This document shows positions 24,648-35,963 of a stretch of DNA of 64,000 bases, one piece after another; positions within the stretch are counted from its first letter, which is position 1, and each line of letters begins with the position of its first letter. The notes below the pieces were generated by a model. It made no database searches. It was not told the origin of the DNA and saw nothing but the letters and a program-made list of their open reading frames with translations. Source of the stretch: Sphagnum compactum. Lineage: Eukaryota; Bryophyta; Sphagnopsida; Sphagnales. Both the position numbers and the translations under genes were made by a program. The stretch is taken from the NCBI GenBank assembly GCA_965153455.1, contig OZ234500.1:17173579-17237578 (forward strand), in the 5' to 3' direction.

Positions 24648-24712
24648 GCATGCGCATGCATGCATGTGTGTGTGTGTGTGTGTGTGTGTGCACACACACA
24701 CACACATACACA
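24648..24712. repeat. alternating purine-pyrimidine palindrome, (TG)n(CA)n
   Basis: A run of gcatgc-type alternation passes into (TG)n and then directly into (CA)n with the symmetry centre at about 24,690. The tract is therefore both a microsatellite and a near-perfect inverted repeat, capable in principle of Z-DNA or cruciform formation. Confidence 0.85.
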
Positions 24713-25360
24713 ACTCAGCCTCTATCTCCCTGAGAAGAGGTCCAATGTAAGTGCTTATCTCATCTAAGGCTCATCATGTGCTGAGAATTTAGAATTTTGA
24801 GGATCTTAAATTGAGTGAAAGTAGAAAGCATTGTTCATTGCAAAGTTTGTAGGGGGCTGGTGATCGGGGGGTTTAGCATCCTGCTGCGTTAAGTTGTAGT
24901 AGGCTTAATCCTCTGAGTGGGCCAGCTCTTCCAATATGAAGAGTGTATGTGAAACTGCGGGACCAATTCAGATGGGGGTATGGGTTTGCTCCCCATTAGT
25001 TTTACCTCTTTACTGTTCCACCATCACTTCTGCTATCGTCCCCTTTCCACAAACTGGGTCCCAGTTCTGGTGTTCACCCAGATCCAAACTGAAGAGCTTT
25101 GTAGTTCAGAGCTTTGCTTTCTTTGGGTCTCTGGGTCTAGATCTGGTGCACATTCTGGGTCAATCTTCAACAGCTGAACATAGTAATAATAAATAACTAA
25201 AATAAATTATGGGAGGGATGAATTTTCCCAATGGACTGTGGAATTGCTCTCAAAATGATTTTGATCAAGTGTCAGCTTTGGACTCTGGAATTGGTCTCAA
25301 GTGTCAGCTACGAGGGTTTTAAAGAAGTTTTTTCTAGTAGAATGCAATGTTTTTGTGTTC
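24713..25360. other. intergenic, no gene seen
   Basis: Unique-looking sequence. The phrase tcagctttggactctggaattg/tcaagtgtcagct recurs near 25,270-25,310 as a small local duplication. No gene recognised. Confidence 0.4.
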
Positions 25361-25980
25361 CGAAAATTTCCTCCTCCAAACAAGATTGAAACAAGTCTTC
25401 TTTCCTCTAATCAAGAAGAAACATTAAAGTTCTAGAATTGTGATCTTTCCACTGGAATTTCCTCGAAACAAGATTGGAAATAGTCTCTCATCTTTGAAGG
25501 GTGCAAAAAGAAAGTTCTAGAACCACTATCTTTCATTGCAATTTCCTCCAAAAAAGATTGAAAAAAACCCGGAACTTTTGTAATCATTCTGCACTGGAAT
25601 GTCCTCCGTAAAACATTGGAGAAGTCTTCATCTTTTTTATAGGAGTTGAAGTTGTTCCAGAAATGCAATACTTTCTGCACTGGAATTTCCTCCTAAAAGC
25701 TTGGAAAAAAGCCTCGTCTTTGAAAACAGTTGAAAAGCTTTAGAAACTCAATTGTTCCGCTCTGGAATTTTGTCCTATAAGATGGAAAAAGCCTTCATCT
25801 TTTTAAAGGGGTTGAAGTAGTTCTGGAAATGCAATCTTTTCTGCACTGGAATTTCCTCCTACAAGATTTGATTGGAAAAAAAGCCTCATCTCTAAATGGA
25901 GTTGAAGTAGTTCCAAAAAATGTGATCTTTTCTGCACTGGAATTTGCTCCTACAAAGATTGGAAAAAGTCTCCTTCCTCT
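25361..25980. repeat. diverged tandem repeat of about 85 bp, about 8 copies
   Basis: Variants of actggaatttcctcc followed by acaagattggaaaaag, cctcatcttt and gttgaagtagttcc recur near 25,361, 25,446, 25,535, 25,590, 25,678, 25,760, 25,843 and 25,933. Copies are 65-80 percent alike by eye, with variable spacing. Short open frames across it are repeat artefacts. Confidence 0.75.
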
Positions 25981-27265
25981 TCTCCCGGAGAGAAAATTCT
26001 TTAAGAGAAGTTTCTAACGGAATGTGCCACCGAATTTATTTCTTTTAGGTTTTGCAATGAGATCATCAGTTGCCTCCCCCTCAATTGCGGTGGGACTGTC
26101 ATCATCAGGTGTCAAGTCAGCCATCAATCACTTCATGCAAAAAAGAGACCCCCAAAAAAAAAGTTGGGTCTTTGTGGCAAGAGTCTCTCAGAATGAGAAA
26201 CTTTTGCTTTTTGGGAATTGGATGGAAGCTGATCGACATCAGGAAAGAGAGAGGAAGAAGAAGAAGAAGTTTCACTCATCACTTGATGCTTTCTCTGAGT
26301 TCTCCTCATCTGTTTACAAGAAACAAGTCTCCTGCTGGAGGAAGAGGAGGAGGAGGAGGAGCAGTAGCAGCAGCTTCAACAGCGTAACGTGGGTTGGGTT
26401 TGCAGTCTTCAATGACTAAGAAAGGGGAAACTTCACACTTTCACTACATGAACTTCAAGGGTTTTAAGTGGATGTATTTGGGTGTGTTAGCTGAAGACCT
26501 AATCTTTTGAGTTTGTGAAGATATGAGAATTGAAGGGAAGGAAAGGCATCAACCCCAGCTAGCTAGCTGAAACACAAAGGAAAGAATCTAGTTTCACTAT
26601 TTGGGTGTTTTGTCTCTTTGTGGAAGACTGGAGCGAGAGAGCTTCAGAGAGGTGAGAGATTAGGAGGAGGGTACTTGGGAGCTGAGAAGTTCTGTGGGGT
26701 TGATTTGTTTTGATTGTTTGTTTGTTTTTTTTTTCCTTTTTCTTTTTTGGTTTTTTTCCCCTCTTCTTTCTTGATTTGTATTATTATCCACAGTGGCTTG
26801 TTCTTTACGTCTGAGAAAACTCTGATATAAAAGAAAAAGTGCCCATTCCTTTTGTCCTTTTGTCCTTTTGTCCTTTTGAGAAGAAAACCTGTTAGTTAGG
26901 TTTTGATTTTCATGCTGAGTTTTCAGATCTGATGATTTGAGCTCTTTTTTCACAACCACTTGCTCTGAAGAATTCATCAACAACCCACCATAACTCTGCC
27001 CAAAACTCTGCTTGAATTTTTTATTTTGTTTTTTGTCTTCCCACACATACTTTGCCAAAAAACAAGAGTGATTGATCGCTGCAGACTGATATGAGATTGT
27101 GCTGCGTTTTTGTAGTTGGATTGATTTTGTTCTCAAAATCTCCTTTTGACATACATAAACAGTAGTTTTGCTACTAAATTGGTACATATTTGATTTTCTC
27201 ATTTGATTCGTCAGAGTAGCTACTGTTTTTCCAAAACCTATTGGTTGGTGTTTGGTTCAATTGGG
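25981..27265. other. upstream region of the patatin gene
   Basis: Includes purine-rich GAA/GAG tracts (26,240-26,365), a T-rich tract (26,700-26,760) and a tandem tccttttg pentad at about 26,845-26,878. Open frames at 26,024-26,419 (plus) and 26,660-27,202 (minus) have strongly biased composition and no domain, so I treat this as promoter and possible untranslated leader. Confidence 0.35.
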
Positions 27266-27275
27266 TATATATATT
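27266..27275 (+). promoter_or_regulatory. candidate TATA box of the patatin gene
   Basis: tatatatatt lies about 190 bp upstream of the patatin start codon at 27,459, in unique sequence, a plausible position if the leader is about 150 nt. Short A/T motifs are common here, so this is only a candidate. Confidence 0.35.
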
Positions 27276-27458
27276 CTGATCCCTCTTGAATTGTGCATCC
27301 TTTAAGGCTTATGGGTGTTCTAGCTTTAAGTGTGTAGAATTTCAGCTGAAAAGATGCCTGACTTGGAGTAGCATGGAGTGGCAAGGAGCATCTTAACAAT
27401 CAGAACTAGGGTTGAATGGTGAAGATACTTTGGGGAGAATACAGCAGCCACCACGAGG

Positions 27459-28905
27459 ATGACAAACATGATGCCAGTTCTAAATGGGATTCTTCCAACA
27501 CATTTGCAAGAAAAAGGAGAGGAGGAAAGTTTGGACATTAGGAATGGAATCTCACAAAGGTCAGAATCTGGAGCTATACCTCACAAGAAGAAGGTATGCA
27601 TTCTGAGCATTGACGGCGGTGGGATGCGAGGGATTATTCCAGGTCGTGCATTGGCATACTTGGAGGAAGCCCTTCAGAGGAAAGGCAACAACAAGGACGC
27701 TCGAATTGCTGATTATTTTGACATTGCTGCAGGGACAAGCATTGGAGGGATTCTTGCCACCATGCTTTTCACTGCAGGCAGGGATGGGAAACCCCTCTTC
27801 ACAGGAGAGGAGGCATGGAGATTGATTGCAGAGAAGGGGAAACAAATCTTCAGGATACCTAAAACACAACAAGCATGGGCAAAGCTCAGAGGTGTTGTAA
27901 CACCCCGATATTCAACCAAATATTTAGAAGCATTGTTGAAGCACTATTTGGTGAGGGACAATTCCCCCCTCACTTTGCGAGATACCCTAAAACCCATGTT
28001 GATCCCCTGTTATAACCTGGAGACTGCGGGCTCATTTCTCTTCTCGCGCACATGGGCACTCATCGATGAGAAATGGAATTTCAATTTATGGGAGATTTGT
28101 CGAGCCACGTCTGCTGTGCCTTCTTTCTTCAAGCCTGCAAAGATGCGATCAACCAATGGGGTGACTTCATGCACAGCAGTTGATGGTGGCCTTATTATGA
28201 ACAACCCGACAGCAGCTGCAATTACACATGTGCTGCATAACAAGGTGGAGTTCCCGGGTGTTGAAGGTACAAGGGACATGTTGGTGTTGTCACTTGGAAC
28301 AGGCCAGTTTGATCAAAAGTATGACTATGGGCAAGTGCGGCATTGGGGAGCTTTTCAATGGGCCACACCGGTTGTGAAAATTGTGCTTGATGGGATATCT
28401 GACATGGTGGATCATACTGTGAGTATGTCATTTGGTGATTGGCACAAACAATATTTGCGTGTACAGGTACCCCCTGCAGTGCTTTTTCTCTGTGTGAAAA
28501 CCTGCACATTTCTTAGTAATAATGTCTTGCCATTACCATTCTCCATAGGTGAATGTGCAGCAGAATGGTTACCTGACATGGGTTTTGCTCTTTGTTTTGA
28601 GTTTGTGGCAGGTGTCAGGGCTTCCAGGCAAAGCACTCAAGGAAATGGATGATGGACGCATGAGCAATGTGAAGAAGCTTGTGAAACTTGCAGATGAGAT
28701 GCTTGACAGCCCCTGCACGGAGCACCTTCCATATGGAGGCCGGAGTGAGATAGAGCACACAAGCAATAGAGATCGCCTTGATTGGTTTGCTGAGCAACTC
28801 ATACTTGAACGCCAAGCACGTGGTTCAAGAACTGCATTCTCAGAAACTCCATTGCCTGATAGCCCTTCACAATTGGAAAGCCCTGCCACTCTTGTTCCAT
28901 TATGA
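27459..28905 (+). CDS. patatin-like phospholipase (pPLAIII-like)
   Basis: Lipid acyl hydrolase of the patatin family, which releases fatty acids from membrane glycerolipids. Exon 1 is 27459-28466. Exon 2 begins at 28549 or, more likely, 28612, and ends at the TGA at 28903-28905; both acceptors keep frame and give 454 or 433 residues. The N-terminal part has ILSIDGGGMRGIIPGRALAY (oxyanion hole), then ADYFDIAAGTSIGGILATML with the nucleophile-elbow motif GTSIG, and AVDGGLIMNNPTAAA with the dyad aspartate in DGG. Overall wording (GRALAYLEEAL, DARIADYFDIAAGT, GKALKEMDDGR) is nearest to plant subfamily III, whose flowering-plant members are described as having glycine instead of the serine; this one keeps it. 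The 28549 acceptor adds an unusual hydrophobic stretch (LTWVLLFVLSLW) that I think is intronic. No signal peptide is visible. Confidence 0.9.
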
Positions 28906-30640
28906 TGATCATCCAGTTAGGTCTTTCTTGACCTAAATTTCAGTGGCTTTTGGCCTGCACCCCTCCCCCACTCCTTTGAGAATTACTTTCCAGGTTCATA
29001 CATGTATATAATTGCAGTGAACCATGAGTATCACTATCATTGATCCTGTTCTGCAGCATTGCTTGCTTCATTATTATTTTGTAGTAGTAAGATCGCACAT
29101 TAGATGAGAATTTGTAAATTGCTATCGGCTTGTAGGATACTTGAAGAAGCAAGATAGTGTTATTTGACTCCTGGTCTTTTTTGTATGAGAAACCCATGAA
29201 CAAACTAAGGCATCCCATGAACAAACTAAGGCATTTACAGATTTGACTCCTATTTTGGTTCCTTCTTTGTTTGGGGGTTCAAAATGGTTGGTTCTTTTGA
29301 CGATTTTCTGGCTAGAATTGTGAAGATTGCGAGTACCGTCTTATCTCGAGAAATGACTTATTTGTCTTAGCTTGTTGTATGACCACTTTGAAGGTGTCTC
29401 AGAAGCTCAAATTTGCAAACAAACATGCTTAACATGGAGCTTCTTCTAGATTGGCACCATTGATGAAGCAAACATGTAGTCAAAAACTCAGTGAAGAAGT
29501 TTTTTGTGGTATAATAAATTGCACCTTTGCACTTTGACGATCTCCAGAAAGTTGGATCTCTTAATGAACACATCCTGCATCACAAAACCCATGTCTGGTT
29601 TGTACTCTGCACACACAAACATGTGAAATTATGTCAGGCACTGACTTGTTTGTTAGATCGTATTGAGATCATGTTTCTTACCAAGTATATCATCACCAAA
29701 AACTCATCACTACAACAGTACTCAATCATATTGATGTTCAGAAACAAAACCTGATGCAAATGGACTTTCTTGTGATTGTTGTAGTAGTCTCATGGGATAA
29801 TACTCACACATCAACATGCATTTTTCTTGTGGGTACCCTCTCATAGCAGTCCATTTGTTACTATTCTTTGGACATCAGACAAATTGTACACATCCTTGTA
29901 TCAGTATGACACCGCAAAGCAATGCACATGCAGTGCTCTTCTCTTTCATGTCCTCACACTACTGCACTTCGAATTACTGCCACAATGCGCATACTAGAAT
30001 GCCCCATAATCGGTAGCAAGACTGTGTTTATTAATTTTTGTTACAACCATTAAACTGCCAGAAATTTCAGAAAGGTGTCTTTGTATGTCAAGTGATTTCA
30101 TTGGATTTTGAGTGAATTCATTAATTGTAATGAATAGGGACCAATGAAAAAACAGTGAATTCACTAGTCTAGTGAACAAGGACTAATGAACTGCACTCAC
30201 ATTTTGTAATAACGTCAGTTCACGCTCACTGAGGTCCATAAAGTTCACTCATCTCCACGGAAGACCTTTGATAGAGGGCATTATTTGGTAATACCCTTAA
30301 CCTCAAGTGTTGCTGCACATATAATAATGACCTTGCAGAGATTTCCTAGTGTAGTTGAAACAAAACTTAACTTGTGACCCACATCAAAAAGAAAAAAGAA
30401 AAAAATTTAAACTCTTTGGTTTTTGGTCTCTTGCCCTTGGAATTTTTGTAAAGAAAATAGTTGATTGAAAACATGGGTCTAGACCGAAAAAAAAGAAAAA
30501 AAATAAGGGTTTAATTTCAAGGTATAAAAAAGGTAACATGGTAGTTTAAAAAATGACTATAACAAAAGCCCCATGCCTATTAAAACAATTCTTGGGCTTT
30601 TTTTTTTGAATCGGGACGTCCCACCCAACGCCTTAAATTT
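28906..30640. other. 3' flank of the patatin gene and intergenic
   Basis: Holds a 22-bp tandem duplicate at about 29,191-29,234 (catgaacaaactaaggcat twice) and otherwise unique AT-rich sequence. No gene is supported. The tttttttttga near 30,600 marks a change to the fold-back region that follows. Confidence 0.45.
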
Positions 30641-30654
30641 GTGAATTATCTTCT

Positions 30655-31165
30655 CTCTTGCCATTGGAGGTCATCTTAAGTTTATCCCCTCTTACTGACC
30701 TACTGGCCTCCAAGATAGGACCTCAAATCAAGAAGGCCTTATATCCAGAAATCTGGAAGGCCCTATATTTGGTACCAGCCTTGGTTTGGGACCGAAAATC
30801 CAGAAGGCCCTATATCCAGAACCTTTTCCCAGACGGGAAGCAGTGGCCTGGAATATTTCCTTTTGTACTTTCAGCTCCATTGCCTGCCTGAGAAACCTGT
30901 TTTCAGCAAAGGGGATCTTCTGCGGCGGAAGGTACCAACTAGGCTGTAGTGAGATCTTCTGACCAGCAGCTGAAGGTACCAGCCAGCCTGTCACTGTTTC
31001 CAAAAAGTGAAAAAATCCCAGCTCTGCTTTACGTAGGAAAAGGACCTGAGTACAAACCCTTCCGTGATTTTCAACTTGTTCCCTTGACCTACCGGCCTGG
31101 GGCACTGATCTCAAATCATGGAAGGGCCTGTACTCAGGCGGCCCTTCTCCTATACAGAACATTCT
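30655..31165. repeat. fold-back region of direct and inverted repeats, possible non-autonomous element
   Basis: An inverted pair lies at about 31,030-31,075 and 31,106-31,155: gtaggaaaaggacctgagta reappears as the reverse complement of tactcaggcggcccttctcc, and the inner accct/aagggcc parts also pair. A direct pair joins ctgacctactggcctccaag (30,695) to ttgacctaccggcctggggc (31,085), and gatcttctg plus aaggtacca occurs twice (30,907 and 30,950). The whole is GC-richer than its surroundings. Open frames on both strands follow from this symmetry and are not credible genes. Confidence 0.6.
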
Positions 31166-31339
31166 CCCATTCTTTACTTAAAGGAGAAACGGAGTAGTCG
31201 TGCAAGATCCATCCTCCTCGTTGGCCTCGTGTTTGACGCTAGGTACACCAAAAGGATCAGTGAGTAGTCTCTATTATATGCTGCCATGCAGTCTTGTTTG
31301 TTTTCAAATTGATGATCGTCACGTTTCTTTCGGATGTTG

Positions 31340-31940
31340 AAATATTGGAGATCATGCGGACTGGAAATCCGCCTATGCGAGTAAAATTCTTTTCTTTCAC
31401 GCTGGTTGCAAAGCAAATGATGATGATGTTATTGCTGTTAGATAGAGGGGGAAACAAATATTTGAGAAGGAGAAATTTTCAGTACGCTCGGAGGTTCAGT
31501 TTTTGAAGAATCGGGGAAGTCCTGAGACCAATTCATGACGAGGATCGAGTCCAATGTGTGAGAAGAAGAAGAAGATCGCTATAAGAAGGAAAATTGAGTT
31601 ATATAGAAGAGAAACTTTCTGGATCTGTGTTCTTCAAGAATGATCTCCTGAATCGGTACTTGGTGTCCACGGCGACTCGAAATCCTAGGTGAGTAATTCT
31701 TCTTTCGTGCTTACAAAGCAGATTACGATGCTGTTGTTGTTGTTGCTAGAGGGGGAAAAAAAAGTTGAGAAGGAGATTTATTATCACGCTCCTAGTTGAA
31801 GAGTTTTTGGAGAATCGGGAAGTCCTGAGAACAATTCATGACGAGGATCGAGGCCACGTAAAGAAGAAGAAGAAGATCGCTGCAAGAAGGAAAAAAATTG
31901 AGTCATAGAAGAGAAACTGTCTGGATGTGTGTTTTTCAAA
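31340..31940. repeat. diverged tandem duplication of about 305 bp
   Basis: gaagtcctgagaccaattca at about 31,516 recurs as gaagtcctgagaacaattca at about 31,820. Flanking phrases (tagagggggaaa, gagaaggaga, catgacgaggatcgag, agaagaagaagatcgct, agaagagaaact) match in order at the same offset of about 300-305 bp. Indels and substitutions separate the copies. The region lies upstream of the ALDH gene and may be in its promoter or leader. Confidence 0.75.
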
Positions 31941-32504
31941 AACCGTCTGAATCGATAATTAATGGCGTGAATGCGACTAGATCGGCAACAGAAAGGAATT
32001 TAGAAAGAATTTTCATAGTTTGTAGCTTTGAAGACAGATGATCACTGACCTCGGAGATTGATTTTTCAAGAAGAAATCGTTTTGTATATTCTCGTGCATA
32101 GACTCGATGCGCAGACAGTGTGTGACAGTTTGACGTTCGAAGAGAGATGCGTTAATACACAATAACAATTCCAGAGACTTCACGGAATTGCACAGATAAA
32201 TAGTTCCAGCCAGAAGCTCATTGCTCAGATTTCGCGAAGTTACGAGAGACGGTCTCAAATTCGATCTGATCCACAGCGCAGAGCCTTGCAGCAGAGATTT
32301 CCAGAAACGAGAGGGCCGCGAATGCGATCCCCGGATCGCAGAGCGCCACTGCAGAGCAGAGAACTTCCGGCGGGGGACAAGAGAGCTTCACAATTCCGAA
32401 AACAAGAGCGCAGCTGCAAAGATGGTCATAGAGAACTACAGTGCCATTTGATGTCAAATACGCAGTCGACCATCGCAGAGAGCTCCGTATTGTGAACTGG
32501 AAAA

Positions 32505-35500
32505 ATGCAGCGGCGAGTAGGAGGGGGCGGTGAAGTTCAGACAGTAATTCGGACAATGGCAGCAGAGGAGGAAGAGGATCGGCAAGTCCTAACAAAATCC
32601 GATTCAAGCTTCTTTGTGGAGGGTATTGTAAGGCATCTGCGGAGGACGGTGAGAAGCGGGAAGACGAAGCCTGAGGCTTGGAGACGACTGCAGTTGCAAG
32701 GGCTGTTGCGACTCCTGGTGGAGAGAGAGGAGGATATCTCTCGAGCACTGGCTCAAGACCTCCGCAAGTCTGCCTACGAGACTTACATCTTTGAGGTCAA
32801 GACAGCTTCCTGATCACTCTTATAGATGATTTGAACAATAACATCGTATCAATTCCCATGCACAAGTACAAAGCTCAGTCACATGGAGATATAAGCAGTT
32901 TGCCTTCAGGAGAACTGAGAAAATGGAACCGCAAAAATCACAAACTTGTACAGTATCTACAGGAATTGATGGAGGCACAAGATGCAGCACAGTTTGATGA
33001 CTGAATTTTCAGGCAGAATTTTTGTTGATACATGTGCAGATCTCTTTGGCCGTTGAAGAATGTAAGCTGGCTCTTAAGAAGCTTAGAAGCTGGATGGCAC
33101 CACAGAAGGTGCACCTTCTTTGCTTGAGCCATCAAAACAGATTTCCCTTGTAAAAACACTACAGATATCTGACAATTGTAGTGTTTTTGCATCATAATGT
33201 GTGATTATAGTAAGCTCCTCAATTTTCTAAGGAGAAGACAGTGGCTGTGCCCAGAATCCTGATTAGAATTCAGCCTCCCTGATGAACATCAATTCTGAGA
33301 TCAATGACCAAATGTCTATTTGAGTTCCTTGCAGGTAGCGGGAACTGTTGCAACATTTCCTTCCTCCGGAGCTATAGTTCCAGAACCTATGGGAGTGGCA
33401 TTGGTGATTTCAACTTGGAATTTCCCATTTGGTGAAGCCCCTTAAACCCTTGAGCACTCTGAAACCCCTCTTTCTTCTGGCATAATTTGAGCAGGGTTAC
33501 ATTAAACCCTAAACCCTAAACCCTTTTGCCATGTTTTTGGCACTCTGGTATTGATGCAGGTATTGCTTCATTCAATCCATGAAGGATCCTGTTCAATGTT
33601 AGTTGTAGTATATCTAGATACATGCAGATCTCTAGGCCCCAGGTCTGTTCTCTAAGATTGTCATTGAATTCTGGTGTACCAGTGTTAGCAGTGAACCCAA
33701 TGATTGGAGCCATTGCAGCTGGCTGTGCTGTGGTTCTGAAACCTTCGGAAATTGCACCAGCTACATCAGCCCTTCTTGCAAAGCTGATCCCCTTGTATCT
33801 GGATACTAGTGCAATCCAAGTGGTAGAAGGGGGTGTGCCAGAGATCACAACTTTGCTGCAGCAGAATTGGGACAAAATTTTCTATACAGGTGTGATGGTT
33901 GTGTACAGCCCTCTCTCTCTGTCCATGGAACAAAAAACAATGGTGATGCCTGCAGATAGTTTTCTGAAATTTTATGACTGGGTCAATATCCTTGAGCTGG
34001 GATGTGCCTGCACTGCCTCCTCTGAACCAGTTGCTTTCTTATAGTCATTCATTGTTGAAGAAAAGGTGGCTCAATCTGTGATTGCAGGGAACTCAAAGGT
34101 GGGCAGAATAATCATGGCTGCTGCTTCCAAGCATCTTACTCCAGTGACTTTAGAACTTGGGGGCAAATGCCCTGTGTACATCGATTCAACAGCCAATCTT
34201 AAGGTATAATATGAATGTTTTAGATAAAGCTGTGCACAGCAAATGTGATGTAGGTATGAATTCTGCTTCAACCAGAGAGGATTCACTTGGAGAATATCCT
34301 TCTGGTAGATTGATTCATCATTTGGCAAATGGCCTTATGTGTTGTACTTAGGTTGCTTTGAGGCGAATTGCTGTGGGAAAGTGGGGCAATAACAATGGAC
34401 AAGCTTGCATTGCACCTGATTACATACTGGCAGAAGACTCTATTGCACCCAGAGTGGTAAACAGATATATTGGATCCGCTCCTTCCCCATGATTGTTTGA
34501 AGAAATGTTTTGTGCCATTTTTCCATTTTGGAATGAATTCTTTCTCCAGACAAAGAGCCCTTAAACTTGGTTTTCTGCACCACATTCTAAATGGTTGTTT
34601 ATTTCTATGAGACTGTGGAATCTGGTTTCCTTCCAGTCTAGTTGAAAGGGTGATAATTGTTGGACGCTTGTGTGTGGCTCTTAAGTGGTTCTACACCCTT
34701 ACTATCTGTCGATGTGTTGGATGCACTCATGAGTTCTTTGCAACTTTTGAAGGTGGATGTTCTGAAGGAGACGATTGTAGAGTTTTTTGGGAAGGACCCG
34801 AAAACTTCAAAGGATCTATCAAGAATTGTGAATCAATTCCATTTTAAACGTTTGATGGATCTACTGAATGACTCAAGGACGTTGGGTAAAATTGTCCATG
34901 GCGGAGAACAAGATGCAGCAAACCTGTGAGCTTTCTTCTTCTCTTTTCTGAATCTGCACTGCAATTTGCTGTACAATGCAATTCAGCAACAGTTATACAG
35001 GTTCTGACTGAAGACCCATGTTTTTCATTTGCACATCTGACTCCAGGTATATTGCTCCTACCGTACTGTACGATGTTCCTCTCAATGTTCCAATCATGAC
35101 TGAAGAAATCTTTGGGCCTCTTCTCCCCATCATCAAGGTCTCTGATTTACCTGCCTACTTCATCTTCATTCATTTCAAATGAACAAGGGAGATGTAGCAT
35201 TGATTTGGAAAATATACAGTTGCAAGTTTTGCATGGGTGGATTTTCATTGTGATGTAGAATTCCTGGACAGTTTTCTGCATCTCAGTGATGAAAGCAATC
35301 AACCAAGTCATGGCTGATGGGGATCAGTCAATGGATTCAGGTGAAAGGAGCAGCAGAGGCCATAGCTTTCATTACTGAACGGCCAAAGCCATTGGCATTC
35401 TATGTATTCACCACAGACAAGACAATTGCACAGTTAATGGTGTCAGAAGTCTCAGCCGGTGGCATAGTGGTGAATGATACATGCCTACAGGTCTGTGAAT

Positions 35501-35963
35501 GAAGCCACCTGATTCAACCCTTTCTCTACTCATCCCAGCTTAATCTTCCAAGGCCACCTTCCATCTTCAACCCTCCTTGTGGAGAGTTCACCAGCTCAAT
35601 CTACAACCATAACCAGAATAAATTTCACAAATTGCATCTGAAAAACTCACAAGAAACTGCTGCACATTCTTTATGATGCTTATTAAACATGTTGTTGAAC
35701 TCACTAGATTTCTCTCTCTCCCACAGTTTGTGGTTCCAGGTCTGCCTTTTGGAGGAGTGGGTGAGAGTGGAACTGGTGCTTACCATGGCAAATTTTCCTT
35801 CGACACATTCAGCAACCACAAGGCAGTTCTGTACAGGCAAGAAGTTGGAGACGTATATGCAAGGTACCCTCCACACACCAAACACAAACAGAAGATCATC
35901 AAGAGCTTGCTCACTGGCGACTTCTTGGGTGCCACTCTTCTCCTTCTTGGTTGGAGGCAGTAA
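32505..35963 (+). CDS. ALDH3: aldehyde dehydrogenase, ALDH3 family
   Basis: NAD(P)-dependent oxidation of aldehydes, typically fatty and stress-derived, to acids. Predicted exons are 32505-32795, 33040-33108, 33335-33431, 33683-33889, 34088-34203, 34352-34456, 34753-34925, 35047-35137, 35341-35490 and 35727-35963. They sum to 1536 nt, one open frame of 511 residues (494 if the second ATG at 32,556 is used, which fits family length better). Family landmarks in order: [80 protein letters not shown] with the catalytic-base glutamate, [14 protein letters not shown] with the catalytic cysteine, [20 protein letters not shown] and [20 protein letters not shown]. The C-terminus ends in a hydrophobic [10 protein letters not shown] stretch that may anchor it to a membrane, as in some ALDH3 enzymes. 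All introns are GT-AG. Closest in memory to the Arabidopsis ALDH3H1/3I1/3F1 group; the exact subfamily is not resolved. Confidence 0.93.
33501..33526. repeat. interstitial telomere-like (CCCTAAA)n
   Basis: aaaccctaaaccctaaaccc lies inside ALDH intron 3, about three units of the plant-type telomere repeat. Such teloboxes occur in plant promoters and introns; this one is short. A second, degenerate cluster is at 60,510-60,530. Confidence 0.8.

Noticed and set aside
26660-27202. 180-codon minus-strand frame rich in Lys/Gln
   Set aside because: Driven by T-rich leader DNA upstream of the patatin gene; no domain, no splice partners.
30728-31197. Mirror-like open frames on both strands (GEGPPEYRPFHDL and GKGPEYKPFRDF)
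   Set aside because: The similarity between strands is produced by the inverted repeat and does not indicate a gene.
33501-33526. Telomere-like repeat considered as a chromosome-end fusion site
   Set aside because: Only about three units lie inside a normal ALDH intron with intact exons on both sides.
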